Shown here: positions 35,831 through 45,029 of the stretch, piece by piece
Numbering within the stretch: position 1 is the first letter of the stretch
How the letters are laid out: the number at the start of each line of letters is the position of its first letter
NCBI RefSeq assembly: GCF_036345915.1
Contig: NZ_CP107785.1
Coordinates: 3,162,001-3,226,000, forward strand
DNA length: 64,000 nt
Reading direction: 5' to 3'
DNA from: Nocardia sp. NBC_00565
Lineage (GTDB): Bacteria; Actinomycetota; Actinomycetes; Mycobacteriales; Mycobacteriaceae
Program-made: the position numbers and the translations under genes
The notes under the pieces: generated by a model
Seen by the model: the letters and a program-made list of their open reading frames with translations, nothing else
The model's database searches: none
Told to the model about the DNA's origin: nothing

Positions 35831-37039
35831 CTACACCGAGATCGACAATGTCGCCGGACCGCGCACGTTGATCCGGCCGTTCCAGCGCAACTCTTCGATG
35901 ACGGCGTCCGGAAAACGCTCGACGAAGTGCGTGAAGGCGACTCGGGCCTCGAGCCGGACCAGCGCCGCACCTAAACAGTGGTGGATGCCCGCGCCGAACG
36001 AGAGGTGCTGAGCCGCGTTCGCCCGGTCCAGGCGCAGTTCGTCGGCATCCGCGCCCCAGAAGTCCGGATCCCGATTGGCCGCGGCCACACAGGCGATCAC
36101 CAAATTGCCGTCGGGGATCTCCGCGTCGCCGATGGACAGGGATTCGACGGTGATCCGGCGCATCAGCTGCACGGGGGTGTCGTATCGGAGAATTTCCGCC
36201 ACGGCATTGTCGGCGAGTTCGGGCTCCTCGCGTAGGCGTCGCGCCTGGTCGGGATGGCGCAGTAGGGCGAGGATTCCGCCCGCGAGGTGATTCACGGTCG
36301 TTTCGTGACCTGCGATATAGAGCAACATGACCTGAGCGATCAACTCGTCCTCGCTCAGTACATCGCCCTCGATTTCCGCGGTGATGAGCCGGGTCAGCAG
36401 GTCGTCGCCGGGAGCGCCACGTTTCCAGCGGATCAGTTCGCCGACCATCGCGAACAGTTCCTGGTTGGCCGCCCGGATCCGAGCCTGCAGGTCCGGATCG
36501 GCGAGCGGTTCGAGGGCGAGCACCAGCACCGCGGTGAGCTCGCGCAGCCGCGTGTGTTCCACCACCGGGACGCCGAGCATTTCCGAGATGATCGCGAAGG
36601 GCACCGGAAATGCCAGTTCCGCAACGATATCCGCGGTGCCGGCCTCGGCAATCCGGTCCAAGGCGGCCCCCACGAGCTTTTCCACGCTCGGCTGCAATGC
36701 GTCGAGAGCTCGGGGGGTGAAGGCTTTGGCGACGAGGCGGCGCAGCCGGGTGTGATCGGGCGGATCCCGGTCCAGTATGGACAGTCCGCGCATCATGCGG
36801 TTTTCCTTGCCGAGCCTGCTGCTATCGCTTTTCCATGCGGGTAGGCGCGTCAGATGCTGCTCGTCGACCGATTGCGATGAGCGCTGTAGTCCGGCCACAT
36901 CCTGGTACTTCGATACGACCCAGAACCCGAGTGGATGCTCATGCGTCGGCGCGGTAGCGCGCAACTGCGCGTAGTGCGGATAGGGGTCGGCGGCGAATCC
37001 GGTGGCGAACGGATCGAAGACGAATGCCTCGGGGCTCAT
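35831..37039 (-). CDS. Cytochrome P450 (first of two in the operon)
   Basis: This 402-residue soluble bacterial P450 has the I-helix IAGHETT with acid/alcohol pair, ExxR as EILRYD and heme loop LSFGAGIHHCLGAAL with axial Cys355. It needs a ferredoxin and reductase from elsewhere; none is adjacent. It lies in a tight minus-strand operon (13 bp after the hot-dog thioesterase gene), so its substrate is probably an ACP- or CoA-bound or freed fatty acyl chain (inference). Confidence 0.93.
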   Translation of the reverse strand: MSPEAFVFDPFATGFAADPYPHYAQLRATAPTHEHPLGFWVVSKYQDVAGLQRSSQSVDEQHLTRLPAWKSDSSRLGKENRMMRGLSILDRDPPDHTRLRRLVAKAFTPRALDALQPSVEKLVGAALDRIAEAGTADIVAELAFPVPFAIISEMLGVPVVEHTRLRELTAVLVLALEPLADPDLQARIRAANQELFAMVGELIRWKRGAPGDDLLTRLITAEIEGDVLSEDELIAQVMLLYIAGHETTVNHLAGGILALLRHPDQARRLREEPELADNAVAEILRYDTPVQLMRRITVESLSIGDAEIPDGNLVIACVAAANRDPDFWGADADELRLDRANAAQHLSFGAGIHHCLGAALVRLEARVAFTHFVERFPDAVIEELRWNGRINVRGPATLSISV

Positions 37040-37052
37040 GACTACTCTCGGC

Positions 37053-37499
37053 TCAGGAGTTGAACAGTTTCACGTTGCGCATGGTTACCAGCGCTGTGGC
37101 ACAAAGGGTTTCGTCGTCGCCATCGACGGAGAAGACGTCCGCGGCGGCGATCGTGATGAGTGCGCCCGGTTTGATCACCCGGCCGCGGGCCACGACATTC
37201 GGGCCCTTCGCCGGGGCGAGGATCTTCACCGTGTAGTCGATGGTCATATTCACCCATCCCGGCGGCAGCAGGGTGCCCGCCGCGGAACCGGCGGCGAAGT
37301 CCGCCAGTGCGCCGAGCACTCCGCCTTGGAAGAATCCGTCGTGCTGGGTGAGTTCCTTGCGATGTGGCTGGATGATCTCGGCCTCGCCGGGCGCTATCCG
37401 GCCGAACTCGAAACCCAGGTGCTGAGCGGCGGGCATGCTGAGTACCGCGCCCTTCACGGCCGGTTCGAAATCGGGGTTCGTTGCTTGCCAGGTCTGCAC
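37053..37499 (-). CDS. PaaI-type hot-dog acyl-thioesterase
   Basis: This 148-residue single-domain hot-dog thioesterase has the PaaI-like central motif QHDGFFQGGVLGALADFAAG (about 52-71), where the HDGF..GG..AL..FA region forms the active helix. It begins at ATG 37499, 4 bp after the ligase stop. It would release an acyl chain from CoA or ACP. With the type II thioesterase at 39247 the operon encodes two thioesterases of different folds, suggesting separate release and editing roles. Confidence 0.88.
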   Translation of the reverse strand: MQTWQATNPDFEPAVKGAVLSMPAAQHLGFEFGRIAPGEAEIIQPHRKELTQHDGFFQGGVLGALADFAAGSAAGTLLPPGWVNMTIDYTVKILAPAKGPNVVARGRVIKPGALITIAAADVFSVDGDDETLCATALVTMRNVKLFNS

Positions 37500-37503
37500 G
37501 TTG

Positions 37504-39237
37504 TCAGCTCCTCGGTCGTTCTGTCAGTTCTTCGGGTGTGCGCGGCATCCAGGTCTCGAATTCGCCTGCCAGATAACGTTTTCTGGCCGCCGCCCGCATG
37601 ATCTTGCCGCTGCTCGTCTTCTGCACCTGGTCCGGCGCGGTCAGGACCACCTCGGCGACCGCGAGTTCGTGCTCCTGCAACACCGCCGCCCGGATCGCAC
37701 CCGCGATATCGGTGGCATCGGCATCCGGCGCGCAGTCGCGCCTGATCTCCTGGACGACAACCAACTTCTCGTCGTCGCGTCCCGGCACCGAGAACACCGC
37801 GCCGCTGCCGACCCGCACCGCCGGATGCGCCTGCTGCACCGTGTGTTCGATATCGTGCGGATAGTAGTTCCGGCCGCGAATGATGACCATATCCTTCAGT
37901 CGGCCCACCACATACAGCTCACCGTCAACGACCACGCCGAGGTCGCCGGTGCGTAGATAGTTTTGTGCCGGCTCGTCCGCGCGGCGGGCGCGGAGAATCT
38001 CCGCCGTCGCCGTGGGGCGCCCCCAATAGCCCTGTGCGATATGGTCTCCCGCCACCCAGATCTCACCGATTCGATCCGCCGAGCACGGCTGCCCGGTCTC
38101 GGGATCGACGATGCGCACATCTTCGCCGGGTAGCACGCGCCCCGAACCGACCAGCGTGCGGCCCTGGCCCTGCGTCGCACCGACATAGCGCCGACGGCCG
38201 AGCGCTTCGATATCCGCATCGAGCATGCGCGGGCCCCGGCCTTTCGCACCGCCCGAGACGAGCAGCGTCGCCTCGGCGAGGCCGTAGCACGGATACAGCG
38301 CCTGCTCGGCGAATCCATGCGGTGCAAATGTTTTCGCGAACCGCGACAGCGTCTCGGGACGAATCGGCTCGGCCCCGTTGAATGCCACCCGCCAGCTGCT
38401 CAGATCCAATTCGGGCATATTCCCGGCGACCGCGCGCGCGACACAGGCGTCGAAGGCGAAGTTCGGGCCGCCGCTGGTGTGCGCGCGGTACCGGGAGATG
38501 GTCTCCAGCCACAGCAGCGGCCTGCGAATGAATGCGATCGGCGACATCAGGATGCTGGTCGCCCCCACATAGAGCGGCTGCAACACATTGCCGATCAGAC
38601 CCTGGTCGTGGAAGAAGGGGGCCCAGCCGACCACCGTCGAGTCCCGGTCGTGGCCGAAGCCCTGCCGGATCATCTCCTCGTTCGCGATCAGGTTCCGATG
38701 GGTGACCATGACGCCCTTGGGCGCCGAAGTGGAACCGGAGGTGTACTGAAGGAACGCAACGGCATCCGGATCGGCGGATGTCGGCGTCCAGCCGGTGTCG
38801 GCCGCGGGCATATCGTCGACGGCGAGCCAATGGCGGGCCGAGCAGATCGGCTCCAGATCCGGCCGCAGCGTCTCGATCATCGCGCCGATCGTGAGCACCG
38901 CGGCGGGGCGGCAGTCACCGACAATGGATCGGGTCGCCGCCTGAACTCGGTTGCGGCGCGGCGGATTCACCGGCACCGCGATGATATGCGCGTAGAGGCA
39001 ACCGAAGTACGCGACGATGAAGTCGAGGCTCTGCGGAAACACCAGTAGAGCGCGATCACCGGGCGCGCACCGGGACCTGAGTTGCTCGGCCACGGCGAGC
39101 GCCCGGTCGTGCAGTTCGCGGTAGGTCAGTGTGGCTGTCTCCGAACCGGTTTCGTCCAGGAACACATATGCCGTGCGGTCCGGCTCGTCGACGGCCCGGT
39201 TCTGGAGGATATCGGGAAGCAGAGTCGATTGCGGCAC
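37504..39237 (-). CDS. Fatty-acyl-AMP ligase (FAAL)
   Basis: This 577-residue adenylating enzyme has the AMP-binding loop QYTSGSTSAPKGVMVTH (about 164-180), GWAPFFHDQGLIGNVLQPLY, NGAEPIRP, CYGLAEATLLVSGG and the C-terminal KTSSGKIMRAA lysine motif. These are hallmarks of FAALs of the FadD32/FadD28 type, which activate fatty acids as acyl-AMP and pass them to an acyl carrier protein rather than CoA. The free ACP gene at 42118 is the obvious partner. The length fits the family. Confidence 0.92.
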   Translation of the reverse strand: MPQSTLLPDILQNRAVDEPDRTAYVFLDETGSETATLTYRELHDRALAVAEQLRSRCAPGDRALLVFPQSLDFIVAYFGCLYAHIIAVPVNPPRRNRVQAATRSIVGDCRPAAVLTIGAMIETLRPDLEPICSARHWLAVDDMPAADTGWTPTSADPDAVAFLQYTSGSTSAPKGVMVTHRNLIANEEMIRQGFGHDRDSTVVGWAPFFHDQGLIGNVLQPLYVGATSILMSPIAFIRRPLLWLETISRYRAHTSGGPNFAFDACVARAVAGNMPELDLSSWRVAFNGAEPIRPETLSRFAKTFAPHGFAEQALYPCYGLAEATLLVSGGAKGRGPRMLDADIEALGRRRYVGATQGQGRTLVGSGRVLPGEDVRIVDPETGQPCSADRIGEIWVAGDHIAQGYWGRPTATAEILRARRADEPAQNYLRTGDLGVVVDGELYVVGRLKDMVIIRGRNYYPHDIEHTVQQAHPAVRVGSGAVFSVPGRDDEKLVVVQEIRRDCAPDADATDIAGAIRAAVLQEHELAVAEVVLTAPDQVQKTSSGKIMRAAARKRYLAGEFETWMPRTPEELTERPRS

Positions 39238-39246
39238 GTCGGTTCC

Positions 39247-39975
39247 TCACTGCAATGCTGCGGTCATCGTCGCCGCGATGGCCACTCGATGCCGATGGTG
39301 GAAGAGATGGTCGCCGGGGAATTCGTAGCTCGCGAAGGCACCGTCGGTCAGCTCGTGCCAGGCCTCGATCTCGGCCGGATCGACCACCGGATCCTTGGTT
39401 CCGTGGAAGGCGGTGATCGGGCAGCCGAGCCTGGGCAGCGGGTGGTAGCGGTACTCCTCGGAGAGCTCCAGATCCGCTCGGGTGAGCGGCAGCGCATAGT
39501 GCAGGAAGGCGGAGCTGCGGCCCGCCGCGCCCCACGCACCCATCGCGGCGAGCGCTGCGGCGAAATCGTCATCGGGTAGGCGGTGCAGCGGCATCCGGCT
39601 GGCGGGCAGCTGCGGTGCCCGGCGGCCGGAGACGAACAGGTGTACCGGCGGCCTGCCAGCGGCGACGAGTGCGCGGGCCAGTTCGAATGCCACCAGTGAC
39701 CCCATGCTGTGGCCGTATAGTGCCAATCGGGTATCGCCCGATCGCGTCAGCTGCGGCAGCAACCCGTCCACCGCGTCGCCGACGCGGCGCAGCGCCTGTT
39801 GGTGCGAGACATCCTCGCGGCCGGGCAACTGGACCCGGACCGCGGCGATATCCGGCGGGAAAAGGCCGAGCCAGCGGTTGAACGATGACGCGCCCGCGCC
39901 GGCGTGCGGAAGACAGATCAGCCGCACCGCCGCGTCGGCAGGCTCGCACCGCAGCCACGTCTTCGTGCCCGTCAT
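39247..39975 (-). CDS. Type II thioesterase
   Basis: This 242-residue alpha/beta-hydrolase thioesterase is of the kind that edits carrier proteins in PKS/NRPS pathways. LPHAGAGASSFNRW is at 22-35, nucleophile Ser90 in YGHSMGSLVAFEL, DPVVDPAEIEAW carries the acid and GDHLFHH the His. The ATG at 39975 overlaps the P450 stop by 4 bp; a longer frame upstream is within the P450 gene. It may remove mis-primed or finished chains from the operon's ACP. Confidence 0.92.
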   Translation of the reverse strand: MTGTKTWLRCEPADAAVRLICLPHAGAGASSFNRWLGLFPPDIAAVRVQLPGREDVSHQQALRRVGDAVDGLLPQLTRSGDTRLALYGHSMGSLVAFELARALVAAGRPPVHLFVSGRRAPQLPASRMPLHRLPDDDFAAALAAMGAWGAAGRSSAFLHYALPLTRADLELSEEYRYHPLPRLGCPITAFHGTKDPVVDPAEIEAWHELTDGAFASYEFPGDHLFHHRHRVAIAATMTAALQ

Positions 39976-41222
39976 CCGGCGTTCCGCAATGCGATCGGCA
40001 GGCTTTTCAGCCCGCGGACGATGAAACTGTGGTCTTGCCAATCGAGTTCGTCGGTTCGGAGCTCGAGGTTCTGCGAGTGTCGGTAGAGGTATTCGAAGGC
40101 GACCTCGGCCTGTAGTTCGGCGAGCAGCCCGCCGAGGCAGCCGTGCATACCGTGGCCGAAGGCGAGGTGGTCCCCGGCCGCGCGGGTGAGGTCGAACTCA
40201 TCCGGCCGGTCGAAGACCGCGGGGTCGCGGTTGGCTGCCCCCAGACACACCAGCACCTGATCACCCGCCGATATCCGCTTGCCATCGATATCGAGATCTC
40301 GGGTGGCCAGGCGCTTGGTCAGCTGGAGCGGGCAGTCGTACCGAAGGGTCTCGGTGACCGCGGCCTTGCTCAATTCGGGACGGCGATGCAGCAGCGCGGC
40401 CTGGTCCGGATGCCGCAGCAGCGCGAGCACGCCATTGCCGATAAGGGATTTCGTGGTCTCGTTGCCCGCGACGAAACACATGATGCAGACGAAGACCACC
40501 TCCTCATCGCTCAATTGGTCGCCACCCGCGGTGCACGCGGCGAGCAATCGGCTGATCAGGTCCGGGCCGGGACGGGCGCGGCGCTCGGCGAGTACGGCGT
40601 CCATGGCGGCGGCGAACTCCTCGACCACCGCACAGACCCGCTCGAAGTCCCCGGCCTTGATCAGCCCCGGCTCCAGTAGGAACCGGATGTCGTGGGTCCA
40701 GGGACCGACGCGCGCACGCACGCCCTCGGGCAGCGCCATCCACTCGCACAGGACCGCGACCGGCAGTGGCGCGGCCAGATCGGTGATCACATCCACGCCA
40801 CCCGCACGCCACGCCTGCCGCATCAAGTCCTCGGCGATCCCTGCGACCAGCGGGCGCAACTCGGCGACGGCGCGGGCGGTGAACACCCGGTTCACCAGTC
40901 CGCGCAGTCGCGCATGGTCCGGATTGTCGGTGAATACCAAGGACTTTCGGCCGAGCCGCTCGATTCGCCCGACCTCGTGCTGCCCGAGCCGCTCGGCCTG
41001 CTCGCTGACCAGCCGGGGAATCAGCCCCGCGCTGAACGAGCGGTCGTGCAGGACGCCGCGCACATCGGCGTGTCGGGTCAGCACCCACATACCCAATGTC
41101 CGGTGCACCGGCTGCGCCTCGCGCAACTGCTGGTACTGCGGGTAGGGATCACGCCGGAACGCCGCGCTGAAGGGGTTGAACCGGACCCGCGCCGGGGTCG
41201 GATCGTGCGACTGGACCGTCAT
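39972..41222 (-). CDS. Cytochrome P450 (second) with I-helix Asn substitution
   Basis: This 416-residue P450 has heme loop LAFGHGMHGCLGGLLA with axial Cys362 and ExxR as ETLRYD. The I-helix reads FVAGNETTKSLIG: Asn stands where most P450s of this class have His or Asp. The conserved Thr is kept. It is coupled by 4 bp overlaps to both the methyltransferase gene and the thioesterase gene, so it clearly belongs to the pathway. It may act on ACP-bound chains as OleT/BioI-like enzymes can (inference). Confidence 0.93.
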   Translation of the reverse strand: MTVQSHDPTPARVRFNPFSAAFRRDPYPQYQQLREAQPVHRTLGMWVLTRHADVRGVLHDRSFSAGLIPRLVSEQAERLGQHEVGRIERLGRKSLVFTDNPDHARLRGLVNRVFTARAVAELRPLVAGIAEDLMRQAWRAGGVDVITDLAAPLPVAVLCEWMALPEGVRARVGPWTHDIRFLLEPGLIKAGDFERVCAVVEEFAAAMDAVLAERRARPGPDLISRLLAACTAGGDQLSDEEVVFVCIMCFVAGNETTKSLIGNGVLALLRHPDQAALLHRRPELSKAAVTETLRYDCPLQLTKRLATRDLDIDGKRISAGDQVLVCLGAANRDPAVFDRPDEFDLTRAAGDHLAFGHGMHGCLGGLLAELQAEVAFEYLYRHSQNLELRTDELDWQDHSFIVRGLKSLPIALRNAG

Positions 41223-42115
41223 CGGGCCCGTACTCGATCGGCGAAGAATCCGGTGCCGTACGGCACCAGCACGAGGCGCAACAGGCCGATTTTGCCCATC
41301 CGGAAACCGAGCGCGGACAGTTTGAGGTAGCGCTCGTAGCGGGCGACCACCTCATTGCCGACGATCTCGGCGGCCTCGGTCCGGTGGGCACGGAGCCTGC
41401 GTGCCCACTCGGCGCAGGTCCACGCGTAGTCGAGGCGGCCGTTGGTGATCGAGCGGACCTCGAAGATGCCCTCGGCCGCGGCCGTGATCTCCGCGAGCGT
41501 AGGTAGGTCCGCATCGGGGAAGATCTCCTGCTGCATGAAGGCGCTCGCCTGCTCGCGCGCCATATTCGCGTAGGCGATCGTCTGCAGCGACAGCACGCCG
41601 TCCGCGTGCAGCCAGTCAAGGCAGCGGGTGAAGAACTCCCGGTACACGCGGATCTTCTCGGCCGCCGAATCATCCGGCCTGGCAAAGTGTTCGAAGGCAC
41701 CGATGGAGATGATGCCGTCGAAACGGGTGTCCGGCTCGTAGTGCAGCCAGTTCTCGGTCCGCACCTCGACGCCGGGATGGGCGCGGGCCCGCACGAACTC
41801 GGCCTGCTCGGGGCTGAGGGTCAGCCCGACGGATCTGGCAACGCCCTGCTGCGCCAGGCGCTGCAGGATCGCACCCCATCCGCAGCCGATATCCAGCACG
41901 GCGCGGGCCTTGTCCGCGCCGATGGCATTCAGATGGAACCGGAGCTTGCGGTCCTGGGCGATTTCCAGTGTGTCGTCGGCGTTTTCGCGCAACGCGCAGG
42001 AGTAGGTCAGGGACGGGTCCAGCCAGAGCCGATAGAAGTCGTTACCCGCGTCGTAGTGATGCCGGATCGCGGCGGCCGCGGCGGCGGCCCGATCGGCCTC
42101 GATCGATGCGGACAC
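41219..42115 (-). CDS. Cyclopropane-fatty-acyl-phospholipid synthase-like methyltransferase
   Basis: This 298-residue SAM-dependent methyltransferase of the CFA/mycolic acid synthase family begins HYDAGNDFYRLWLDPSLTYS (about 19-38). The SAM motif is VLDIGCGWGAILQRLA (about 73-88), followed by GLTLSPEQAEF and IGAFEHFARPD. Family enzymes methylate or cyclopropanate double bonds of acyl chains, or make methyl-branched or methoxy chains. With the desaturase and ACP next to it, the substrate is probably an ACP-bound unsaturated chain. It lies 2 bp after the ACP gene. Confidence 0.92.
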   Translation of the reverse strand: MSASIEADRAAAAAAAIRHHYDAGNDFYRLWLDPSLTYSCALRENADDTLEIAQDRKLRFHLNAIGADKARAVLDIGCGWGAILQRLAQQGVARSVGLTLSPEQAEFVRARAHPGVEVRTENWLHYEPDTRFDGIISIGAFEHFARPDDSAAEKIRVYREFFTRCLDWLHADGVLSLQTIAYANMAREQASAFMQQEIFPDADLPTLAEITAAAEGIFEVRSITNGRLDYAWTCAEWARRLRAHRTEAAEIVGNEVVARYERYLKLSALGFRMGKIGLLRLVLVPYGTGFFADRVRAR

Positions 42116-42117
42116 GG

Positions 42118-42375
42118 CTAGGCCACGCTTCGCGGGCTCTGCTCATGCAGATAGGCGGCGATGGCATTGAGGTTAGGGTTCTCGAACAGGTCCTCCGGCG
42201 CCAGATCGACGCCGTATCGGTCCTCGACCTCGATCAGCAGCGCGACGGCGAGGGCGGAGTCGATGCCGAGCCGGTCGAAATCCGCGGCCGGATCCACCGA
42301 CTGTGGTGCGATCTCGAGCAGGTTTCCGAGGTACTCCTGGCACCAGATAACGATCGCTTCTTTACTCGTATCCAC
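42118..42375 (-). CDS. Free-standing acyl carrier protein
   Basis: This 85-residue acidic carrier protein has the phosphopantetheine site Ser40 in RLGIDSALAVALLIEVEDRY. It lies between the desaturase and methyltransferase genes in a tight operon with a fatty-acyl-AMP ligase, so it probably carries the fatty chain during modification. It differs from housekeeping AcpP (GIDSA instead of GADSLD). Confidence 0.92.
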   Translation of the reverse strand: MDTSKEAIVIWCQEYLGNLLEIAPQSVDPAADFDRLGIDSALAVALLIEVEDRYGVDLAPEDLFENPNLNAIAAYLHEQSPRSVA

Positions 42376-42387
42376 GATGAGAATTCC

Positions 42388-43359
42388 TTAGGCTGCGTGA
42401 CTGGCCTGGTCGGTATGTGCGGAAATACGCTTGGCCGCGATTCGGTCCGCGGAGGGAACCTTGAGGTCCCGTGCGAGACCGCATACGGCGAGCAGCTCGA
42501 TAAGCCAGAACCCGGGGTCGAGGCGATACCAATTCAAGCCGAAGGACGGCGATTCCGGGAAGGCGTGATGATTGTTGTGCCACGACTCCCCCAGTGTCGC
42601 GAGCGCGAATATGCCGCCGTTGTGGCTGTTCTCGCGGGATTCATAGGGGCGGGTGCCGAACATATGCAGGAATGAATTGATGGCCCAGACGATGTGCTCG
42701 AGTACGAAGATCCGCACCAGACCGCCCCACAGCAGCCCGCTCACCGCCCCGGTCCAGCTCAGCGAAACCAGCCCGCCGATCACCGTGGGAATCAGCAGAC
42801 CGAGCGCGACCCAGTAGTAGTACAGCCGGGCGATCCGGACCAGGTCGCGGTCCTTGATCAGATCCGGCGCATAGTGCACGACGTTCGGATACTCGTGGCG
42901 GCGCATCCACAGAAAGTGCGAATGCGCGAGCCCGCGCACCGCGCCGAGGAAGCCGCCGCCCGCGAGATTCGGCGAATGCGGATCGCCCTCGCGATCGCTG
43001 TACTCGTGATGGCGGCGGTGCAGCGCGACCCAGGAGACCACGCCGCCCTGGCCCGCCATGGAACCGAGGATCGCGAGCAACCCGGCGACCCACGGCACCG
43101 CCTTGAACGTGCGATGGGTGAACAGCCGGTGATAGCCGACGGTCACGCCGAGCCCGGTGACCAGCCACATCGAGAACAGCAGCACGAATTCGGTGATACC
43201 GAACGGATGTACTGCGAGAAACGCAAATGCGCCAACCGTGCCGAGAATCGGCAGAACATCGAACAGAAGGAAATGCCGACGCTGCAGCCGATGAATGTAA
43301 GGACTACTGATCGTCTTCCTACGCGGCTCTGGCAAGTCGCCATTCGGATCACTAATCAT
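42388..43359 (-). CDS. Membrane acyl desaturase (delta-9 / SCD type)
   Basis: This 323-residue integral-membrane di-iron desaturase has about four hydrophobic segments and the three histidine boxes HRLFTH, HRRHH (VALHRRHHEYSD) and HNNHH (GESWHNNHHAFPES). The ATG at 43359 follows GAGGTG by ten bases; the long open frame upstream has no similarity. It is the first gene of the operon. It would introduce the double bond on which the methyltransferase may then act. Confidence 0.92.
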   Translation of the reverse strand: MISDPNGDLPEPRRKTISSPYIHRLQRRHFLLFDVLPILGTVGAFAFLAVHPFGITEFVLLFSMWLVTGLGVTVGYHRLFTHRTFKAVPWVAGLLAILGSMAGQGGVVSWVALHRRHHEYSDREGDPHSPNLAGGGFLGAVRGLAHSHFLWMRRHEYPNVVHYAPDLIKDRDLVRIARLYYYWVALGLLIPTVIGGLVSLSWTGAVSGLLWGGLVRIFVLEHIVWAINSFLHMFGTRPYESRENSHNGGIFALATLGESWHNNHHAFPESPSFGLNWYRLDPGFWLIELLAVCGLARDLKVPSADRIAAKRISAHTDQASHAA

Positions 43360-43733
43360 TCGACTACACCTCATCGGTCCGAGACCCGATTCGCCAGCGG
43401 GACCTCTCGACCGTAACCTCGGCGTCAGAACCGCCATCGCAGGACCGAGACCTGCCGATCGCAAGATCGAAATCGCTGATCGCGACGCCGATGCCGCGAC
43501 TGCGCCACAATATCCGCGCAACTGTCGCGGGCTTCAGCAAACGGATTCGCGGCGTTCGCCGTCCCGGTCGACCTCGCCGAACCCTTAACGATTGCCAAGT
43601 GCGCACCGGCGTGACCGGCCATGTCGCGGCCGCCACCGCATGATCGTCGCGAGACACATTGCGGTCAGGGCGATTCCGCGGGGCGCAGCTGTCACGCTGG
43701 ACAGCCAAATGTGCAGCGCGGCAACGGGAGTGC
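43360..43733. other. Gene-free stretch upstream of the desaturase operon
   Basis: About 370 bases without a supported gene, presumably holding the operon promoter on the minus strand. GATCG-type short repeats occur near 43455-43490 but form no clear operator. No convincing -10/-35 pair was found. Confidence 0.4.
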
Positions 43734-43768
43734 ATCGAGTGGGGTGCGGCCCGAGCACCCCACTCGAT
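43734..43768 (-). terminator. Perfect 14-bp stem terminator after dps
   Basis: ATCGAGTGGGGTGC (43734-43747) and GCACCCCACTCGAT (43755-43768) pair fully around a 7-base loop, beginning 10 bases beyond the dps stop on the minus strand. Confidence 0.8.
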
Positions 43769-43778
43769 ACCTGAGGGG

Positions 43779-44261
43779 TTATCCCCGGGTGCGGTTTTCA
43801 CTGCTGAGCATCCACGCCTGCTTTTCGAGCTGGTTGATGATGGCGTGCAATAGGTCGGCCGTGGATGGATCTTCGGCGTCGGTGTCGTCGTGCACCGCGC
43901 GCACGGTCGCCACCGCGGTGCGGATCTGGGTGGTGACCAGGTCCACGATGACGGAGGTGTCTTGTTCACCGGCCGGAAGAACCGGCAGGGCGGTGGTCGA
44001 GGCGACTGTCTGTGGCCGACCATCGGGAACGGCTTCCAGTGCACGCATCCGTTCGGCGATGGTGTCGCTCGATTCCCTTGCGGAGTCGACGATTTCGTCG
44101 AGTTGCAGATGCAGATCACGGAAGTTGTGACCGACGACGTTCCAATGCGCCTGCTTGCCGTTCAAGTGCAGCGCGATGAGGTCGACGAGGACCTGCTGCA
44201 GGTTACTCGCCAGTCGTGACGAGGCACGCAAACCGGTATTCGATTCCATGTGAGTGGTCAT
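43779..44261 (-). CDS. dps: Dps-family DNA-protecting ferritin
   Basis: This 160-residue Dps protein has ferroxidase residues at the canonical spacing: His39, His51, Asp55, Asp66 and Glu70 (E. coli 51, 63, 67, 78, 82), within [20 protein letters not shown] and the following helix. It forms a dodecamer that binds DNA and oxidises iron, protecting against peroxide and starvation. It ends with its own terminator and lies just downstream of an HD-domain protein gene on the same strand. Confidence 0.93.
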   Translation of the reverse strand: MTTHMESNTGLRASSRLASNLQQVLVDLIALHLNGKQAHWNVVGHNFRDLHLQLDEIVDSARESSDTIAERMRALEAVPDGRPQTVASTTALPVLPAGEQDTSVIVDLVTTQIRTAVATVRAVHDDTDAEDPSTADLLHAIINQLEKQAWMLSSENRTRG

Positions 44262-44294
44262 GATGCTTTCTCCTGATTCTGTCGGGGTGGTGGA

Positions 44295-44933
44295 CTATTC
44301 GGGCCAAGAGTTGGATTCGATGACCTCGACGAAATCCGTCCGGGTGAAGCCGGGCAGGAAGTGTTCGAGGACGTCGGCGTTGACGGTCCCGAAGGTAGTG
44401 TCCGGGCGATCGGCAAAGCCGTTGGTGAAGGCGGCGAGGATCTGCCGTTTGAAGTCCGGCCGCGGATGGGCCGCAGTGACGGCCGCGATATCGGCGGGAT
44501 CGAGATCGTCGTATCCCATGCCGAGCACGTCGGTCTCGACACCCGCGGTCACGCAGGCGATCTCGGGGCCCATATGTTCCGGGATCCCCGGGGTCGTATG
44601 CAACGCGATGGCCGTCCATACCCGTTGCGCTGCTTCGTCATCGATGCCGTGGATGGTGAGGAAGCGGCGGGCTTCCTCGGCGCCGTCGACCTCGAACCGC
44701 TGCGTGGTGGTGCGGTAGATATCGGTGAGTCCGAGATCGTGGAACATCGCACCGACATACAGCAATTCGGGGTCGGGCTTCAGGCCGCGCACCTGCGCTT
44801 GCAACATCCCGAACAAATAGACGCGGCGCGAATGATGGAACAGCAGCGGTGGCGCCGCGCCACGCACCAGCTCGGTAGCCTCGGCGACCATGCGACTGTC
44901 GGGGATTGCGATGCCTGCGATCTGGTCGTTCAT
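44295..44933 (-). CDS. HD-domain phosphohydrolase-like protein
   Basis: This 212-residue HD protein has His in LLFHHSRRVYLFG (about 33), the HD pair in YVGAMFHDLGLTDIY (about 65-66) and a further His in AIALHTTPGIPEHMG. It resembles the cyanamide-hydratase/HD group of actinobacterial proteins, which hydrolyse small nitriles or nucleotides; the exact substrate is open. It lies 33 bp before dps, probably in the same stress unit. Confidence 0.85.
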   Translation of the reverse strand: MNDQIAGIAIPDSRMVAEATELVRGAAPPLLFHHSRRVYLFGMLQAQVRGLKPDPELLYVGAMFHDLGLTDIYRTTTQRFEVDGAEEARRFLTIHGIDDEAAQRVWTAIALHTTPGIPEHMGPEIACVTAGVETDVLGMGYDDLDPADIAAVTAAHPRPDFKRQILAAFTNGFADRPDTTFGTVNADVLEHFLPGFTRTDFVEVIESNSWPE

Positions 44934-45029
44934 GACGATCTCCTAAGCGAAATAGGTTGATGGGTAAGTGGAGTCACGCATGGGCCGGGACCGGCAGGCC
45001 CGCTACGCGCGCGCACCGTTTGTCAGGGT

